Of a DNA stretch of 64,000 bases, positions 1-11,369 are shown piece after piece. The stretch lies in assembly GCF_947179515.1 (NCBI RefSeq), contig NC_067482.1, positions 79,659,444 through 79,723,443 of the forward strand, read 5' to 3'. The translations under genes were made by a program, and so were the position numbers. The stretch's first letter is position 1. Each line of letters begins with the position of its first letter. The notes below the pieces were generated by a model. It saw nothing but the letters and a program-made list of their open reading frames with translations. It did no database searches and was not told the origin of the DNA. Source of the DNA: Apodemus sylvaticus. Taxonomy: Eukaryota > Chordata > Mammalia > Rodentia > Muridae.

Positions 1-46
1 AAGTCTTGATCATGGATTTCTTTCTTTTTTCTTTTTTTTACCCCCC

Positions 47-182
47 AAGACAGAGTTTCTCTGTGTAACCCTGGCTGTCCTGGAACTCACTCTGGAGACC
101 AGGCTGGCCTCAAACTCAGAAATCCACCTGCCTCTGCCTCCCAAGTGCTGGGATTAAAGGCGTGCATCACCACCGCCCAGCA
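47..182 (-). repeat. B1 SINE
   Basis: A near-consensus B1 is read on the minus strand. The 14-base target-site duplication atcatggatttctt lies at 9-22 and 183-196, so this is a complete retroposition with its tail as the T-rich run at 20-40. Confidence 0.93.
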
Positions 183-249
183 ATCATGGATTTCTTGTTG
201 GACATATTCATAAGTGGTAAGAAACTCTAGAAAAATCTTTATTTATTTA

Positions 250-760
250 GCCTAGCATAGATGGCTTAATTAGCCAAAGTAAATCACTTTAACTAGTACA
301 ATGTGCAATCGATGACCTAGTAACTTTACGTAATTAGGTTTTTTTAAAGAAATGAATTTGGGTTTATCTGATTAAATTCTTAAAGTGAATTGCCTAACTC
401 TATAACAAAATCACTCATAAAATAAAATGCCTATACAGCCCTCAGCCAATCGCCCAATAAAGTCAAATATCTGAAGTGCACTGTAAGTCTAATTCTACTG
501 GATTATACTTAATCTAGAAAACTATTTCCTCAATATTAAAATCAGGTCTAGAAACTTGCCAAGAGTGAATATAAATTAATTCAGAATGTTTATTAATATG
601 TCTTGTAAGATATCACTATTTCAAAACTATAATTTTATTAATTGTGTTAAGAGGAAACTTTCTTTGTCCTTTCTTGGCTACCTTTGTTCTACGTATATAA
701 AATTGGACAGTTTAATAAACTATTTCACCAAATACATCAGTGAGAAAGCCACAGCAAGAC
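250..760. other. AT-rich stretch, no gene seen
   Basis: This AT-rich DNA has stops in all frames and I recognise no repeat in it. It is probably intronic if the leftward gene starting at 28.5 kb spans this region. Confidence 0.5.
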
Positions 761-771
761 TTTTTTTTTTT

Positions 772-911
772 AATGGTTTATCAAGACAGGGTTTCTCTGT
801 GCAGCCCTGGCTATCCTGGAACTCCCTCTGTAGACCAGGCTGGCCTCAAACTCCGAGATCCACCTGCCTCTGCCTCTTGAGTGCTTGGACTAAAGTGCAC
901 CACCAGGCTCC
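772..911 (-). repeat. B1 SINE
   Basis: A B1 on the minus strand, preceded by a T-run that is its A-tail. The start of the element (right end here) is degraded. Confidence 0.88.
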
Positions 912-994
912 AAAACATCACTTTTAAGTATCCATGTCTACACTTAAGCATCAATGTCTACATTATTAATTATCACCAGACTGTCATGTCCACC

Positions 995-1262
995 AGCTTC
1001 CAAATAATGACAGAGGCTTATATTTATGAATATTTAGGCCTTATAACTTAAGCTTCTTCCCAACTTGCCCGTTATCTTTCCTCACAGGCCTGGCACCTGT
1101 TTCTTTCTTCTTGCTTCTTCCTCAGTGACCTCTGGGGAATCTCCCACACCTGAATCCCTCCCAGAGTTCCTGTCTCTGCCACAAAGTCCCACCTATCTCC
1201 TCCTGCCTAGCTACTGGCTAGACAGCTCTTTATTAAACCAATCAGAAAGTGGAAAAGAATGC
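995..1262. repeat. rodent LTR-like interspersed repeat
   Basis: It begins with ccaaataatgacagaggctta and ends near ctctttattaaaccaatcag, phrases that recur in a mid-repetitive rodent family I believe is LTR-derived. I am not certain of the family name. No coding capacity is visible. Confidence 0.45.
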
Positions 1263-1402
1263 TTACAAAACAGGTGATGCTTCATAAAAATAACAATAAC
1301 AAGTCCTAGCCTGCAGGGTACTGAAATAAAAATTTGAATACTACAAAGACAACCTTTACACACAGCACAAGATTATCCCAGCAACTAAGAATTAAAATTA
1401 TC

Positions 1403-1520
1403 GTCCCAGCAAGGTGGTTCAGTCCTGTAATTCCAGCACTAAGGAAGCAAAGGCAAACAATCACTAGTTCAAGGCTAAGCTCAGCTGTCTGTCTGTACTG
1501 ACAGATTCTACCTCAAAAAG
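1403..1520 (+). repeat. diverged B1-like SINE
   Basis: The phrases tgtaattccagcact and agttcaaggct match B1 order, with many substitutions. This suggests an old proto-B1 (PB1-type) copy. Confidence 0.6.
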
Positions 1521-1550
1521 CAAAGAGGGAGGGAGAGAAGACAGACAAAA

Positions 1551-1725
1551 ATGGGGCCAGCAAGATGGTTCAACAAGTAAAGGCGAATACTACCAAGACT
1601 GGCAACTTGAATTCCCAGACTCCACACACAGTAAAAGGTGACTGACTTGATTCCAGCAGTGGTACTCTGACTTCCACATGACATGACATGGCATGACCAC
1701 ACACAACACAAAAATAAATAAATGT
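1551..1725 (+). repeat. B3-type SINE
   Basis: It has the tRNA-like head gccagcaagatggttcaac, the tail motif tctgacttccacatgac, and ends in aaaataaataaa. Confidence 0.7.
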
Positions 1726-1769
1726 AATTTAAAAAAACTTTTAAAAACCTTAAAGAAATGTGGCCATGC

Positions 1770-1773
<4 letters not shown>

Positions 1774-1802
<29 letters not shown>
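1774..1802. repeat. poly(A) run
   Basis: A near-pure A-run of about 29 bases with no clear parent SINE directly upstream. Confidence 0.95.
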
Positions 1803-1803
<1 letters not shown>

Positions 1804-2010
1804 CATTGTAGGGCCTAGAAACACTTCCAGTATTAATGACAGGAAGCATACAGTGAAGTAACAATGACTTGATGACTGACTGCTAGCAAAACCACATCAT
1901 TATACATTTGTCCCCAAAACATCCAGAGCAATAAGTTCAGATTTTTTACCTTACACTGCAATATCCCTTGTGGAAAGACAGATGTTGTTCAGCTGAAGAC
2001 CTCTTCAGAG

Positions 2011-2040
2011 TGTGTGTGTGTGTGCGCGCGCGCGCGCGCA
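2011..2040. repeat. (TG)n(CG)n alternating tract
   Basis: About nine TG steps run directly into about eight CG steps, an uninterrupted alternating purine-pyrimidine tract of roughly 30 bases. Such tracts are known to favour left-handed DNA. It forms the tail of a minus-strand B3. Confidence 0.9.
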
Positions 2041-2165
2041 TGCACTAGTGTACATGTGAAGGACTGAAGACACCTGTAAAGTCACTTCTCTCCTACCTGA
2101 TGCTATCAGGCTTTCACAGCAAGGACCTTTATTTACTGAACCAACTCATCAGTTATTTCTCTGTA
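2041..2165 (-). repeat. B3-type SINE
   Basis: Minus-strand B3 order is visible: a TG-rich tail, then gtgaaggactgaagacacc, cttctctcctacc, and a degraded tRNA-like head near aactcatcagt. Confidence 0.6.
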
Positions 2166-2221
2166 CTAAAAGTAGGTACTATTTCATACCTACATCTTTG
2201 AAATTATAATTCCCTTTTTTC

Positions 2222-2548
2222 TAGTATTTATTATATGTGTGTATATGTATGTGGGCATGGAGGTCAGAAGACAATTTGCAGCAGATTCTCTCCTCCTTCT
2301 ACCATGTAGATTTCCAGAAGTCAAGCTCAGGTTGTCAGAATTCCACTCGCCAATCCCAGTACTCAGGAGGCAGAAGCAGGCAGATCTCTGTGAATTTGAG
2401 TCCAACCTGGTCTATAAAGATAGAGTTCCAGGCTAGCCCGGCTTCATAGTAAGGCCCTGTCTCAATAAATAATTTAAAAATAAAACTCTTGGGGTTGTCA
2501 GGCTTGTCTACAAACATCTTTACTCTCTGAGTCATCTGACCAGACACT
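2222..2548 (-). repeat. B3-type SINE split by a B1
   Basis: The B3 tail half (ggaggtcagaag, ctcctccttctaccatg) is at 2222-2344. The rest resumes at about 2495 with ttgtcaggcttgtc and a degraded head. The halves join logically once the B1 at 2345-2494 is removed, and ggttgtcag is duplicated at the junctions. Confidence 0.7.
2345..2494 (+). repeat. B1 SINE inserted in a B3
   Basis: Plus-strand B1 order (cccagtactcaggaggcag, ttgagtccaacctggtct), ending in an A/T-rich tail. It interrupts an older minus-strand B3. Confidence 0.8.
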
Positions 2549-2687
2549 CTATATCTTAATGTTTATTCCCTTTAAATTTAACTGAGAAAATTTAAGGTGA
2601 AACTCCCGTGCCAAAAGAAACTTGAAAACTGTCAATCATGTAGATTATTTCTCCATTTAACTAAGAACAGGCATGAGGAAAGTCAGG

Positions 2688-2820
2688 CATGGAGGTGCTC
2701 ACCTTTAATCCTAGCACTTGGGAGGTAGAGGCAGAGAGATCTCTGTAAAGTCAAGGGCAGCCTTGTCTACAAATTGAGTTCCACAACAGCTAGGACTGTT
2801 AGACAGAAAAATCCTGTCTT
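2688..2820 (+). repeat. older B1 SINE
   Basis: A diverged B1 reaching its usual end motif aatcctgtctt. Its A-tail is displaced to 3000-3025 because a younger B1 landed directly after ctgtctt. Confidence 0.82.
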
Positions 2821-2990
2821 GAGCCAGGTGTGGTGGCGCACGCTTGTAATCCCAGCACTTGGGAGGCAGAGGCAGGTGGATTTCTGAGTTCGAGGCCAGC
2901 CTGGTCTACAGAGTGAGTTCCAGGACAGCCAGGGCTACACAGAGAAACCCTGTCTCAAAAAAAAAAAAAAAAAAAAAAACCCAAAAAAAA
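2821..2990 (+). repeat. young B1 inserted in the tail of another B1
   Basis: A near-consensus B1 with a long A-tail, flanked by aatcctgtctt on the left (2810-2820) and again on the right (about 2998-3008). That motif is the host B1's own end, used as the target site. Confidence 0.93.
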
Positions 2991-3138
2991 AAAAAAAATC
3001 CTGTCTTGTAAAAAAAAAAAAAAAATTGTTTAAAGAAAGAAAAGAAAAGGCATGAGTAAGTCTCCAACCCTATTGCTTTTTCCTTAAGCTAGGAACTGAG
3101 TGAGATCAGAAGCCACGATCTACCCAAAGATATTTCAA

Positions 3139-3260
3139 GGGGCTGGAGATTCATCTCAGGGTAGAACATTTGTCTAACATGTGGAGGGGGTGGGGGAGGT
3201 CTCACTTTGCAAAAAGAGTACGTCCTCCAGAGAATTGCTACTTGCTAATCAAAAAGAAAA
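3139..3260 (+). repeat. ID-like SINE
   Basis: The start ggggctggagattcatctcaggg and gtctaacatg follow the ID order. It is followed by degraded sequence and an A-rich tail. Confidence 0.5.
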
Positions 3261-3269
3261 AAAAAATTA

Positions 3270-3815
3270 GGCTCAACATTAACTGGAAGTCATAGAAGCC
3301 ATTTATATCAGGTGGCCAGTTTAGAGACACACGCTAAGAACTACAAATCTCTAGACAAAGTCTAACAGCACAAGGACATGTCACATTCAATAATATTTCA
3401 AGTTCATCTCATGCCAGATGCCAATACCAGCAGCTAACTTCAAACTTGTATAAATTCCAAGACAAAAATTATTTTAAAATTTTGAAATCATCTGTAACTT
3501 TCCCCTCTGTCAAGTGATCCCCTGACCATTTAGCTATTCAGATTGACTCAATAGTTAGTAAATAATATTTAACCAGACAACCTTCAAACTAAAAATTTTA
3601 TCCATATATAACATGGATATAGTATCAATTTACCTACTACCACTAACCCACTATTATTTACCTAGAAATACTGATAATAAAATGAGAAATTATTCATCCT
3701 TATTGATAAATATTTAAATGCTGCTGCTTGGTAGACTAATCCTAGTTAAACAAAGAACAAATGAAAATGACTTGACTTAGTAGTCTACTAAATATCATAC
3801 TCTATATGACTATAA
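3270..3815. other. AT-rich stretch, no gene seen
   Basis: AT-rich unique-looking DNA with no frame of note and no repeat I can name. Confidence 0.45.
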
Positions 3816-3825
3816 AGTCTCATGG

Positions 3826-4045
3826 GGGTAGTAGAGAAATGACTCAGAGGTTAAGAGCACTGGCTGCTCTTCCAAAGGGTCCAGGGTCCATGTCCAGCAC
3901 CCACATGGTGGCTGATAATCAAAAACTCCTGTACCAAGTGATCCAATGCCCTCTTCTAGCCTCAGAGGACCCCATGCACACATGTGGTACATGGACATAC
4001 ATGTAGGCAGACCACCCAAACACATAAAATAATTTTAAAAGTTTA
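3826..4045 (+). repeat. B3 SINE
   Basis: Full-length B3 order: agaaatgactcagaggttaag, the cacccacatggtggct box, catgcacacatgtgg, and an aaaataatttt tail. Confidence 0.85.
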
Positions 4046-4126
4046 ACACCAAAATAAATTCTATAACAAAACAGGTCTATCCTGCAACTTGTAATGCAAT
4101 TTCCATTTTTCAGCTCGCACACAAAT

Positions 4127-4235
4127 AGCCAGGCGCCCAGTTTATGTGCAGCTATACTAAGGTTTAACATCAGACGGCCACTTAAGCCCAGGAACTAGAA
4201 GTCTGCCTGGGCAACACAGCAAGACTGATAAAAGG
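4127..4235 (+). repeat. proto-B1 (PB1/FLAM-like) monomer
   Basis: The segment cttaagcccaggaactag followed by gcctgggcaacacagcaaga resembles the ancestral 7SL-derived monomer more than modern B1, so it is probably an old copy. Confidence 0.55.
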
Positions 4236-4562
4236 ATGGGAAGAAGAGAGGAAGGCAGTGAGGCCTACAAGCAGCACTTTACAGGAAAGCTCCTTTGTTA
4301 GGTAATGAAGAGAAGTGACAAATACTGTTACACAAAATTAAAGAGTGCAATCATAAACAGTGACCCAAATATAAGGCATATATAGACCTTTGGCAGTAAT
4401 TTCCTTGAGACAATAATATAATGCTTTTATATGAACTAGCCATTTGTAGCTAACTCCTTCTCTTCCTAAAATATTAAAGATAATTTTAAAAGCTTCAACC
4501 TCTTGAATTATTTTAACACTCTAATTAATACAAGTTGGTAAAAGCCAATTAAAAAGAAACTC

Positions 4563-4780
4563 CTTGGAGCTGAAGATTTAGCACAGTTGGCCAAGTGTTT
4601 GCCCAGTATGCATGAAGCCTTGGGTTTGATCTCTAGCATTATATGTATGTTCATGGTGGTACACACCTGTAATGCCAGCACTCTGGAGGCAGAAGAATCA
4701 GGAATTGAAGGTTATCCTCTACCACTCTGTGAGCTGGAGGACAGCCTGGTCTATACAACATGCTAGTATTTCTGATCAAG
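4563..4780 (+). repeat. B4-type (ID-B1) composite SINE
   Basis: An ID-like head (gaagatttagcacagttgg, ccttgggtttgatctctag) is fused to a B1-like body (gtaatgccagcactctggaggcag). Confidence 0.72.
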
Positions 4781-4889
4781 AATAGAAGCTGAGTATGTTA
4801 ATACATGCTTCTAACCTCAGGACTCAAAGACAAGAGAACTACAAACACAGAAGCCTGCACTGCAGAATGACAACACTTCACGAAATAAT

Positions 4890-5005
4890 AAATCTGACAG
4901 ATAGCTCAGTAAGACACTTGTGCCACACAGGGGTCCACAAGGTAGGAGAACTGACTATCATAGGTTGTTTTCAAACCACAGGTAATCCTCTGACCTCCAC
5001 ACTGA
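4890..5005 (+). repeat. B3-type SINE fragment
   Basis: The head gacagatagctcagtaag is followed by gagaactgac and tcctctgacctccac, the normal B3 order. The flanks are scrambled. Confidence 0.55.
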
Positions 5006-5200
5006 TCAGATCCCTAGGATCTTGTGCATGCTAAGCCAACACTTGTACCCCTAAGCTTTGCTTTTATTCCTTTTTTGTTGTTGTTACTGTACTTTATAGT
5101 AGGCATTTTAACTTACCACAATGTACCTTCAAATGAAACTTTATTACTTGCTGTGTTAGAGTAGACGTCTATGGTACTCAAGCTCCATTTTCCACCTTGT

Positions 5201-5201
<1 letters not shown>

Positions 5202-5232
<31 letters not shown>

Positions 5233-5420
5233 GGTTATTTGGATTTGTTTTGGGGTTTTTTGTTTTTTGTTTGTTTGTTTGTTTGTTTGTTTTTGAGACA
5301 GGGTTTCTCTGTATAGCCCTGGCTGTCCTGGAACTCACTCTGTAGACCAGGCTGGCCTCGAACCCAGAAATCCGCCTGCCTCTGCCTCCAGAGTGCTGGG
5401 ATTACAGGCGTACGCCACTA
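5202..5420 (-). repeat. B1 SINE with long T-rich tail
   Basis: A near-consensus minus-strand B1 at about 5290-5420. Its A-tail reads as a T-run followed by a (GTTT)n expansion at 5202-5290. Confidence 0.92.
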
Positions 5421-5424
5421 TTTG

Positions 5425-5632
5425 TATTAGTTTGCTTTCTATTGCAAACTAATGTAGCAAAATGCCATGACCAGAAGCAACTTGGGAGGGAAGGGTTTAT
5501 TTGGCTTACATGTCCCAGTCAAAATTCATCACTAAGTGAAATCAGGGCAGGAACTCAAACAGAACAAGGGCCTGAAAGTAGTAACTTTGGCTTGTATCAA
5601 GTTGACAAAGTAACTAACCAACACTATCATCA
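5425..5632 (+). repeat. rodent LTR-like repeat, internally deleted
   Basis: It begins with ccatgaccagaagcaacttg and gtttatttggcttaca, and ends with gtatcaagttgacaaagtaa. These are the two ends of a well-known mid-repetitive mouse family that I cannot name with certainty; the middle is missing. Confidence 0.5.
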
Positions 5633-5709
5633 TTAATGTTTCTTCTAGATATTACAAAATCCATAATTCATTGTTACTATACCCACTGTGAAATGATCAA
5701 CTATATCCC

Positions 5710-5870
5710 CCTTCTCTTCCTTTTTCTGGTACTGGGATTAAACCTAGGACTTCGATTGTGCTAGGCAAGTATTCTACCATTTTAAACTTGTATGGACCAG
5801 GCTGGCTTGGAGCTTGTCATCTTCCTTCACTGGTTTTGGGATTATAAACCTCTGCCCCCAGGCCTGGTTT
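5710..5870 (-). repeat. B4-type (ID-B1) composite SINE
   Basis: Minus-strand ID sequence (tactgggattaaacctaggac, gtgctaggcaagtattctacc) is followed by a degraded B1 body (accaggctggcttggagc). Confidence 0.65.
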
Positions 5871-5874
5871 CAAA

Positions 5875-6870
5875 GAGGAAAGATATCTTTATCTGAACTC
5901 AAGACTTGTCTTTATTTAAAGCTCTGTTAGAAGAAGCCCAGAAGAAAGCCCTTTATAAGAGGGCCAGGTTAGTTTTACTAATAAGGTCTTAGCTGAAAGG
6001 TATGGCCTGAGTTAAGTGACATCTTTCTACCCTGGTGACTTAGAACTGGAACTTCAGTGTAATTCTGATTTTTACATGTATGGTTCCCAAGCAGTGGCTT
6101 ACTATGTAACAATTTATGATCACTCTCAAGAAACCTCCTCCAACACTTGGCATTTAGTCTGGTAAAGACATAGGGCTGCTGCACCCTTCTAAAACTCACT
6201 GATGTTTCCAACAGGGTTTCTCCTCTGCTTGGGTTCTCTGATCTCCTTCAGCAACATACATCAAAGCACAAAGCTTGGACATATAACTTACCTAATGTGT
6301 TTCTGTGATCACAGCTCTGTGTTAGTTATTGTCCAAGTTCAAGAACAATTTTATGTATTTTGTTTACCCAGTTTTTTAGTTTTATATGGGGAGAAAGGTA
6401 GACTCACACAAGTTATACCATCATAGCTGGACTAATTTAACTTTTTGTAAATACAAGAGTCTGAATGATAAAAGTCATTATAGGGCGTTTTTAGTTTAGC
6501 AATTTGTGAAAGCCTAGAGAAACTCCCCCTCTAGTCTATACAGTGTATAATACATAATTGGCAAACTAATCCATGACAAGAATAGTTCAATCACCTTCAA
6601 TCCTGGCATCTGCAGAATAAAAGGCTTTCATGACTCAGCAAGCAGAATGAGATGTACTCCATCCACCATATTCTACCTGCTCTCCCTGTCCCATCTGCCT
6701 CCCATGAAGTCTTGAAACACCCATCATCATGTAAGTTCTTCCTTACTAAATTAGCTTCCCAGCAAGACATATACAAATCTTTATAAATGAAAGAGTGAAC
6801 TGGCTGGGAAACAGATTCCAAAATAGGTATACATTAAAATCAGAAATTTATAATACTTAAGAAGAAGGGG
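5875..6870. other. no gene recognised
   Basis: Mostly unique-looking sequence. Two short minus-strand open frames (77 and 74 codons at 5978-6211 and 6597-6821) show no recognisable domain and no flanking splice sites strong enough for me to call exons. Confidence 0.4.
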
Positions 6871-7048
6871 TGGGAACGAACATACACACAAACACACAAA
6901 CGACAGTCAGAATTTGTGATTTTATTATCCTTCTGGATGTGTGCACACATAAGGAGCATGCTACAGTGTATGCCTGTGTGTGTAAGTGCACATTTATGTG
7001 CTTGTGAAAAGGGCAAAATGTCTCTTCCTCTATAGACTGCCACCTTTT

Positions 7049-7250
7049 TTAAGATTTACTTTTATTTTATAACTATGAATGCATCATGTATGCACTAGTC
7101 TACATAAAGTAAACCTCATGACAGAAGTCATAGCAGGCATCAGACCCTAGAATTGGAGTTACAGAAGGCTGTAAGCCACCATGTTGGTGCTAGTAACCAA
7201 ATCTAAGTCCTCTGAAAAACTCTTAATTGCCAAGCCATCTCCAGCCCTAA
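7049..7250 (-). repeat. B3-type SINE
   Basis: Minus-strand order: aagatttacttttattttat tail, gctgtaagccaccatgttgg, aagtcctctga, and the head ccaagccatctccagccc. Confidence 0.8.
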
Positions 7251-8150
7251 TTAAAAAAATATATAAATATTTGTTCATTATTTGGGAATCTCACATCATA
7301 CATTCTATCTTGGTCACTTCCCAGTCTTCCAAAGTCCACTCCCTTCACCTGTCCCATAACCTCTCCCACCCCCACAGAAAAGGAAAAAGGAAAACAAAGT
7401 CCATTTTGTATGGTCCATATATTCACTGGAGCATGATCCTAGTGGGCAGCGCCCCCAAGGAAGGATGAGTCATTCTCTGCCTACATCCGTGCCAGAAGCC
7501 ATCAGCTAAGGAGGGCCAAGCAGTGGCCTCTGCAGCCCTGACTACCACACCCACATGAGGCCACCGACATCAACATGGCCTTTGGTTGTATCAGGACCAC
7601 TAATCCAGTCATTACCCTCGGCTGCTGCTCTCACCAGGAGTCTCACCATGGTCTCAAGTGGTTAGACATGCACTCACACCAGCATGGCTGCTAAGGCAGC
7701 AAAGCCTGAGTACACCACCGAGACTGCATACACCCACATGGATCTCAGGCTTTATCATGGCTGGGGCAGCATGGACCACTGATACCAACATATCTTCTGG
7801 GAGTACTGCAGACCCAAGTGGTCCTTCAAGGAGGTCCAATCCAGAAGGTGACCCTTTCCTCATATTGGGCCTCTGTCATTGCCCAGAACCAGTGGGATCC
7901 TGTAGCCCCACGGCATGTTGCAGGGCTGAGTCTGCATCCTGCTGACCCTGCTGGGGAATGACAGCATGTAGACCTCAGCCCTCTCTCACCTGTCACCAAC
8001 ATCACAGCTCTAGGTCCTCCTCTCTCCCCAGCACAGGCACCTTTCGGTTTTTGTACCTTTCTTTCCCACCTCTCCATTACAAATTTATTCATTGTAGTGG
8101 TGCTTGCTTGAGTGTCCTCCAGCACCACCCCCATAAAATGTTTAAGCAAA
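7251..8150 (-). repeat. L1/Lx 3' UTR-related mid-repetitive segment
   Basis: The left end resembles a reversed L1 3' end (ttgttcattatttgggaatc). It leads into a C-rich stretch with recurring phrases such as catcaacatggcctttgg and aggaggtccaatccagaagg, which I associate with a low-copy murine repeat (MurSatRep1-like). The 107- and 95-codon frames inside it are not genes. The family assignment is tentative. Confidence 0.45.
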
Positions 8151-8327
8151 ATGAAAATTTTTTATTTACAGTTAACAGTACAAGAATACTTATATTCTCA
8201 CTTATTCCAAGTGGGCTTTTCTAGGAGTAAAGCTGGCTAAATAACTGACAATATTCTTTCTAGATTCTATAGTAAAGTTAAAAAAGGTCTAGCATCCAGG
8301 CATGTCCAACGAGAGGTGCATGCATGT
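8151..8327 (+). repeat. unnamed interspersed repeat, copy 1
   Basis: It is clearly homologous to 15093-15298: both share the order tttacagttaacagt, aatact, cttattc, aagtgg, tttttcta or cttttcta, aggagtaaag or agaagtgaag, then gtagtaaagtt or tatagtaaagtt and catgtcc or catgttc. The family is not recognised. Confidence 0.7.
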
Positions 8328-8329
8328 GA

Positions 8330-8925
8330 AAGAAACCCAACTCAAGCAAACCAACAAAAGCAGAATTTACTGACTCACAGGATACTGAAGTAAAGCACCA
8401 AGATAGAAAGAAATGAAGACAACAGGCTCTCAAAAGCTCAGTGGCAGTAGACCCATTTCTTCATTTCATGCTACTCTTTACTTTCCTGGCCTCATCCTCT
8501 CCCTCTGTAGCTATACCCTTGACAGAGCAAGAGGAGACAGGCGTGCAGCTAGAGGCTGTCCCAGCTTCACAAGCCCAAAAGAAAGTTGACAGCTTATTCT
8601 TATTGTTTCTGTTGTCAATACAGTAGTGTATATATGTGTATATGTAGCTATATTAATGTTTTTATATATGATATATGATAATGAATACTATATAATTATA
8701 TATTATAGATAATATATATTGACCCTTCGTGGCAAATGCCCAATGCCCATCAGCACAGGATGAATTAGTAGAAAACTGCTCTAGCCTTGTAGATCTACCC
8801 TTGAGCCAACAAGAAAAAAGAGTGGAATCCTCACTCAATATACAATGTAACAGTTTGGCCAATATATTGACTGACTTATTCTTCTAATTTGCTTTTTTAA
8901 AAGACCTTTTTTGTTTGTTAAACTT
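8330..8925. other. no gene recognised
   Basis: Possible old repeat remnants at 8340-8600, then an AT-rich palindromic run (tatatgatatatgata, 8660-8720). No exon is supported. Confidence 0.4.
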
Positions 8926-8928
8926 TTT

Positions 8929-9105
8929 TAAGTGTTATGCCTACATGGGTGAGTATCATATGCATTCCTGGTACCCACAGAGGCTAGAGGAGGGCCAGAA
9001 TGGGAATTACAGAGAGTTGTAAGCTGCCACATGGGTATTGGAATCAAACCCAAGTCCTCTGTAACAGCAACAAGGACTCAACCACTGAGCTATCTCTCCA
9101 AACTC
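8929..9105 (-). repeat. B3-type SINE
   Basis: The phrases gagttgtaagctgccacatgg and cccaagtcctctgtaacag, then the reversed head cactgagctatctctccaa. Confidence 0.8.
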
Positions 9106-9237
9106 ATGTTGATTTATTTTGATGTCATAAATTAAATGTAAAGACTTCAAAAAAATGTAGAACTCCAGCAAATATACTATTCCTTTTACTAATAAAATTA
9201 AGTATTGTAAGATAATTTCTATATGCTTAGACAATCT

Positions 9238-9376
9238 AGTGGTGGCACACGCCTTTAATCCCAGAACTTAGGAGGCAGAGGCAGGGGGATTTCTGAGTTC
9301 GAGGCCAGCCTGGTCTACAGAGTTCCAGTACAGCCAGAGCTACACAGAGAAACCGTCTCGATAAAACCAAATCCAA

Positions 9377-9395
<19 letters not shown>
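9238..9395 (+). repeat. B1 SINE
   Basis: A near-consensus B1 with a 9-base internal gap (acagagttccag instead of acagagtgagttccag) and an A-rich tail. tctagt flanks both sides. Confidence 0.9.
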
Positions 9396-9409
<14 letters not shown>

Positions 9410-9419
9410 AAAGAAAGTC

Positions 9420-10250
9420 TAGTTAAAGGATAAAGTCTAGAAATTAACAATAATTTTACTAAATGTAAATGTAAAAAGCAATCTAACTCTCACAAAAGTC
9501 ACTGAAAAAAATCCTGCTACAAGGAAAAAAGGGAAAGATTCATAAAAGTCAACATGGTAGTTTAGTAATCTTATCTTTCAATATATTTAATAATGGCCCA
9601 GGTTTGAAGGTAGAGTATAGGCCATATACTATTAGTGATCGATCACACAGTCATCCAGCCATGACTTATGACTAAGACTCATAAAACATTCATGCTGTAA
9701 GTTATCTCTAGAGAAATGGGTCTCCCTTTTAAAGAAAGAAGATGGATTTTTAGCTGGAAAGAAATCCAAAATTACCCTGCATATCCAGGTTTTAAATTAC
9801 TTTATTTCAGAACAAATCCAAACAACTGAGTATTAACTAGAAGTTGGCAACCTCAAATTCTTTGCTGGGCTACTGATGCAGTTAGCTACCTGCTATAGTT
9901 TTATATTTCCAGTACTTCTAAAATCCCATGCATACTATTTTGTTCGACATCACAATACTACACTCAGATGTACATTAAATTCAAACAATACATTCAAAAA
10001 CATAGACCTATAAGCTACAGAAAAAAAATTCTACTAACATGTTATCTTTTAAGCGTAATCTAGAGCAACAAAATATTATACTTTTAACAAGCAGTAAATT
10101 GACATTTATGATGAATTAAATACAAGGTAAAATTTATTACTTAGTAACACAAAGTTCTATTAAATTCTAAAAATCAGAGTCAATAAAAATGAAGCATTGT
10201 AGAAAATATGTATGAGTCAAGATTCTTGGCTTGTAACAGCCACAACATAC
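9420..10250. other. AT-rich stretch, no gene seen
   Basis: Unique-looking AT-rich DNA. On the minus strand near 9720-9770 a pyrimidine-AG is followed by a short open stretch, but without a matching donor or family resemblance I do not call an exon. Confidence 0.4.
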
Positions 10251-10254
10251 AGGA

Positions 10255-10375
10255 TATTCTTTTAAGTGGTTTACCATTTATTAATCAATCTCAAGATTCT
10301 ACAAGGCAGGTAATATTGCCCTTGTTTTACAAAGAGGGAAACTGAAGTACAGAAAAATTACTTTCTTAAGTCATA
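10255..10375 (-). repeat. MIR SINE remnant
   Basis: The order gcaggtaatattgccc, ttgttttacaaagagggaaactgaag, acttttcttaagtca-like matches the reversed MIR core, an ancient mammal-wide repeat. Confidence 0.7.
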
Positions 10376-10544
10376 AACTTAATCAATAAATATTTTAAAG
10401 ATGCAGGTTTACATCATATAAGAAATTCAATAGGACCAGCATATGCAGAGCCAATCCAAATCAAAGGTTAACTGAGGACCAGGTTCAGTGTCAGAGTGCC
10501 AAGGGTCAACGAACGAATTGTTTAGGGTTTGTTGCTTTGTTTTG

Positions 10545-10763
10545 AGATTTATCCTATTTATGTGTGTAAGTGTTTTACTGAGTGTATTATGTGCACCACG
10601 TGTATGTATCTCTGGGTGTCTGCAGAGATGAGAAGGAACTGGCTCCCCTGGAACTGGAGTCATGGATGGTTGTAAGCTATCTTATGGGTGCTAGGGAACC
10701 TGAACCCAGGTCCTCTGCAAAGACAAGTAAGTGCTCTTAACCACTGAACCTTCTCTCTAGCCA
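10545..10763 (-). repeat. B3-type SINE
   Basis: Starts with gagatttatcctatttatgtg and includes ggttgtaagctatcttatgg, ccaggtcctctgcaaag and the reversed head accttctctctagcc. Confidence 0.82.
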
Positions 10764-10779
10764 CACTTAATTTTTTAAG

Positions 10780-11365
10780 GCCATTGTCAAAGCACTAAGT
10801 ATAGAAAAGGTTGAAGATAAAAAAAAAAAGCAGATGAAAGGAAACTAAGAATTTTTTTTTCAATTCAATGACCAGATCCAAACAATGACAAAGATGGCAA
10901 TCTGTAGTGACAAATTAGACTGAAGGAGCAATGGAGGGAAGGGAGGGGGAGGGAAAGAAAGATGGGTGGATGAATGGATGTAACATATTCCTTAAATAAA
11001 GCAAAGTAATTTTAACTTCTGAGAAGCATATTCTGAAGAAAACAGTTGAAAACTAACTTTTTAATTCCTAAACAGTATACTTGAAATACATCAAATAAAC
11101 AAATATCTTATTTATAGCAAAATACTATCATGCTTAACACTGTTTTTTAGGATTAACATATTTTGCTAAAAAGTAGAAAGTTCTACCATAATCAAAATGG
11201 GCCATTCTAAGTATACTAGGGTTATCTCTGAAAAAATCTTTTGAGGTAATCTGGGTGTTTTCTCATCTCTAAGACACCTTTAAACAGAAAATGTGCATGT
11301 TCCTGTGCTTTCCATCCCCAATGGCAATAAAAACAAGTTTTCTTAGTGATTATAAAAGTTTAGTT
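10780..11365. other. no gene recognised
   Basis: AT-rich DNA with a small purine-rich patch (ggagggaagggagggggagg at about 10933-10952). No open frame of interest. Confidence 0.4.
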
Positions 11366-11369
11366 GATG

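Noticed and set aside
7658..8149. 95- and 107-codon frames on opposite strands
   Set aside because: They lie in a mid-repetitive L1-related segment and overlap in antisense.
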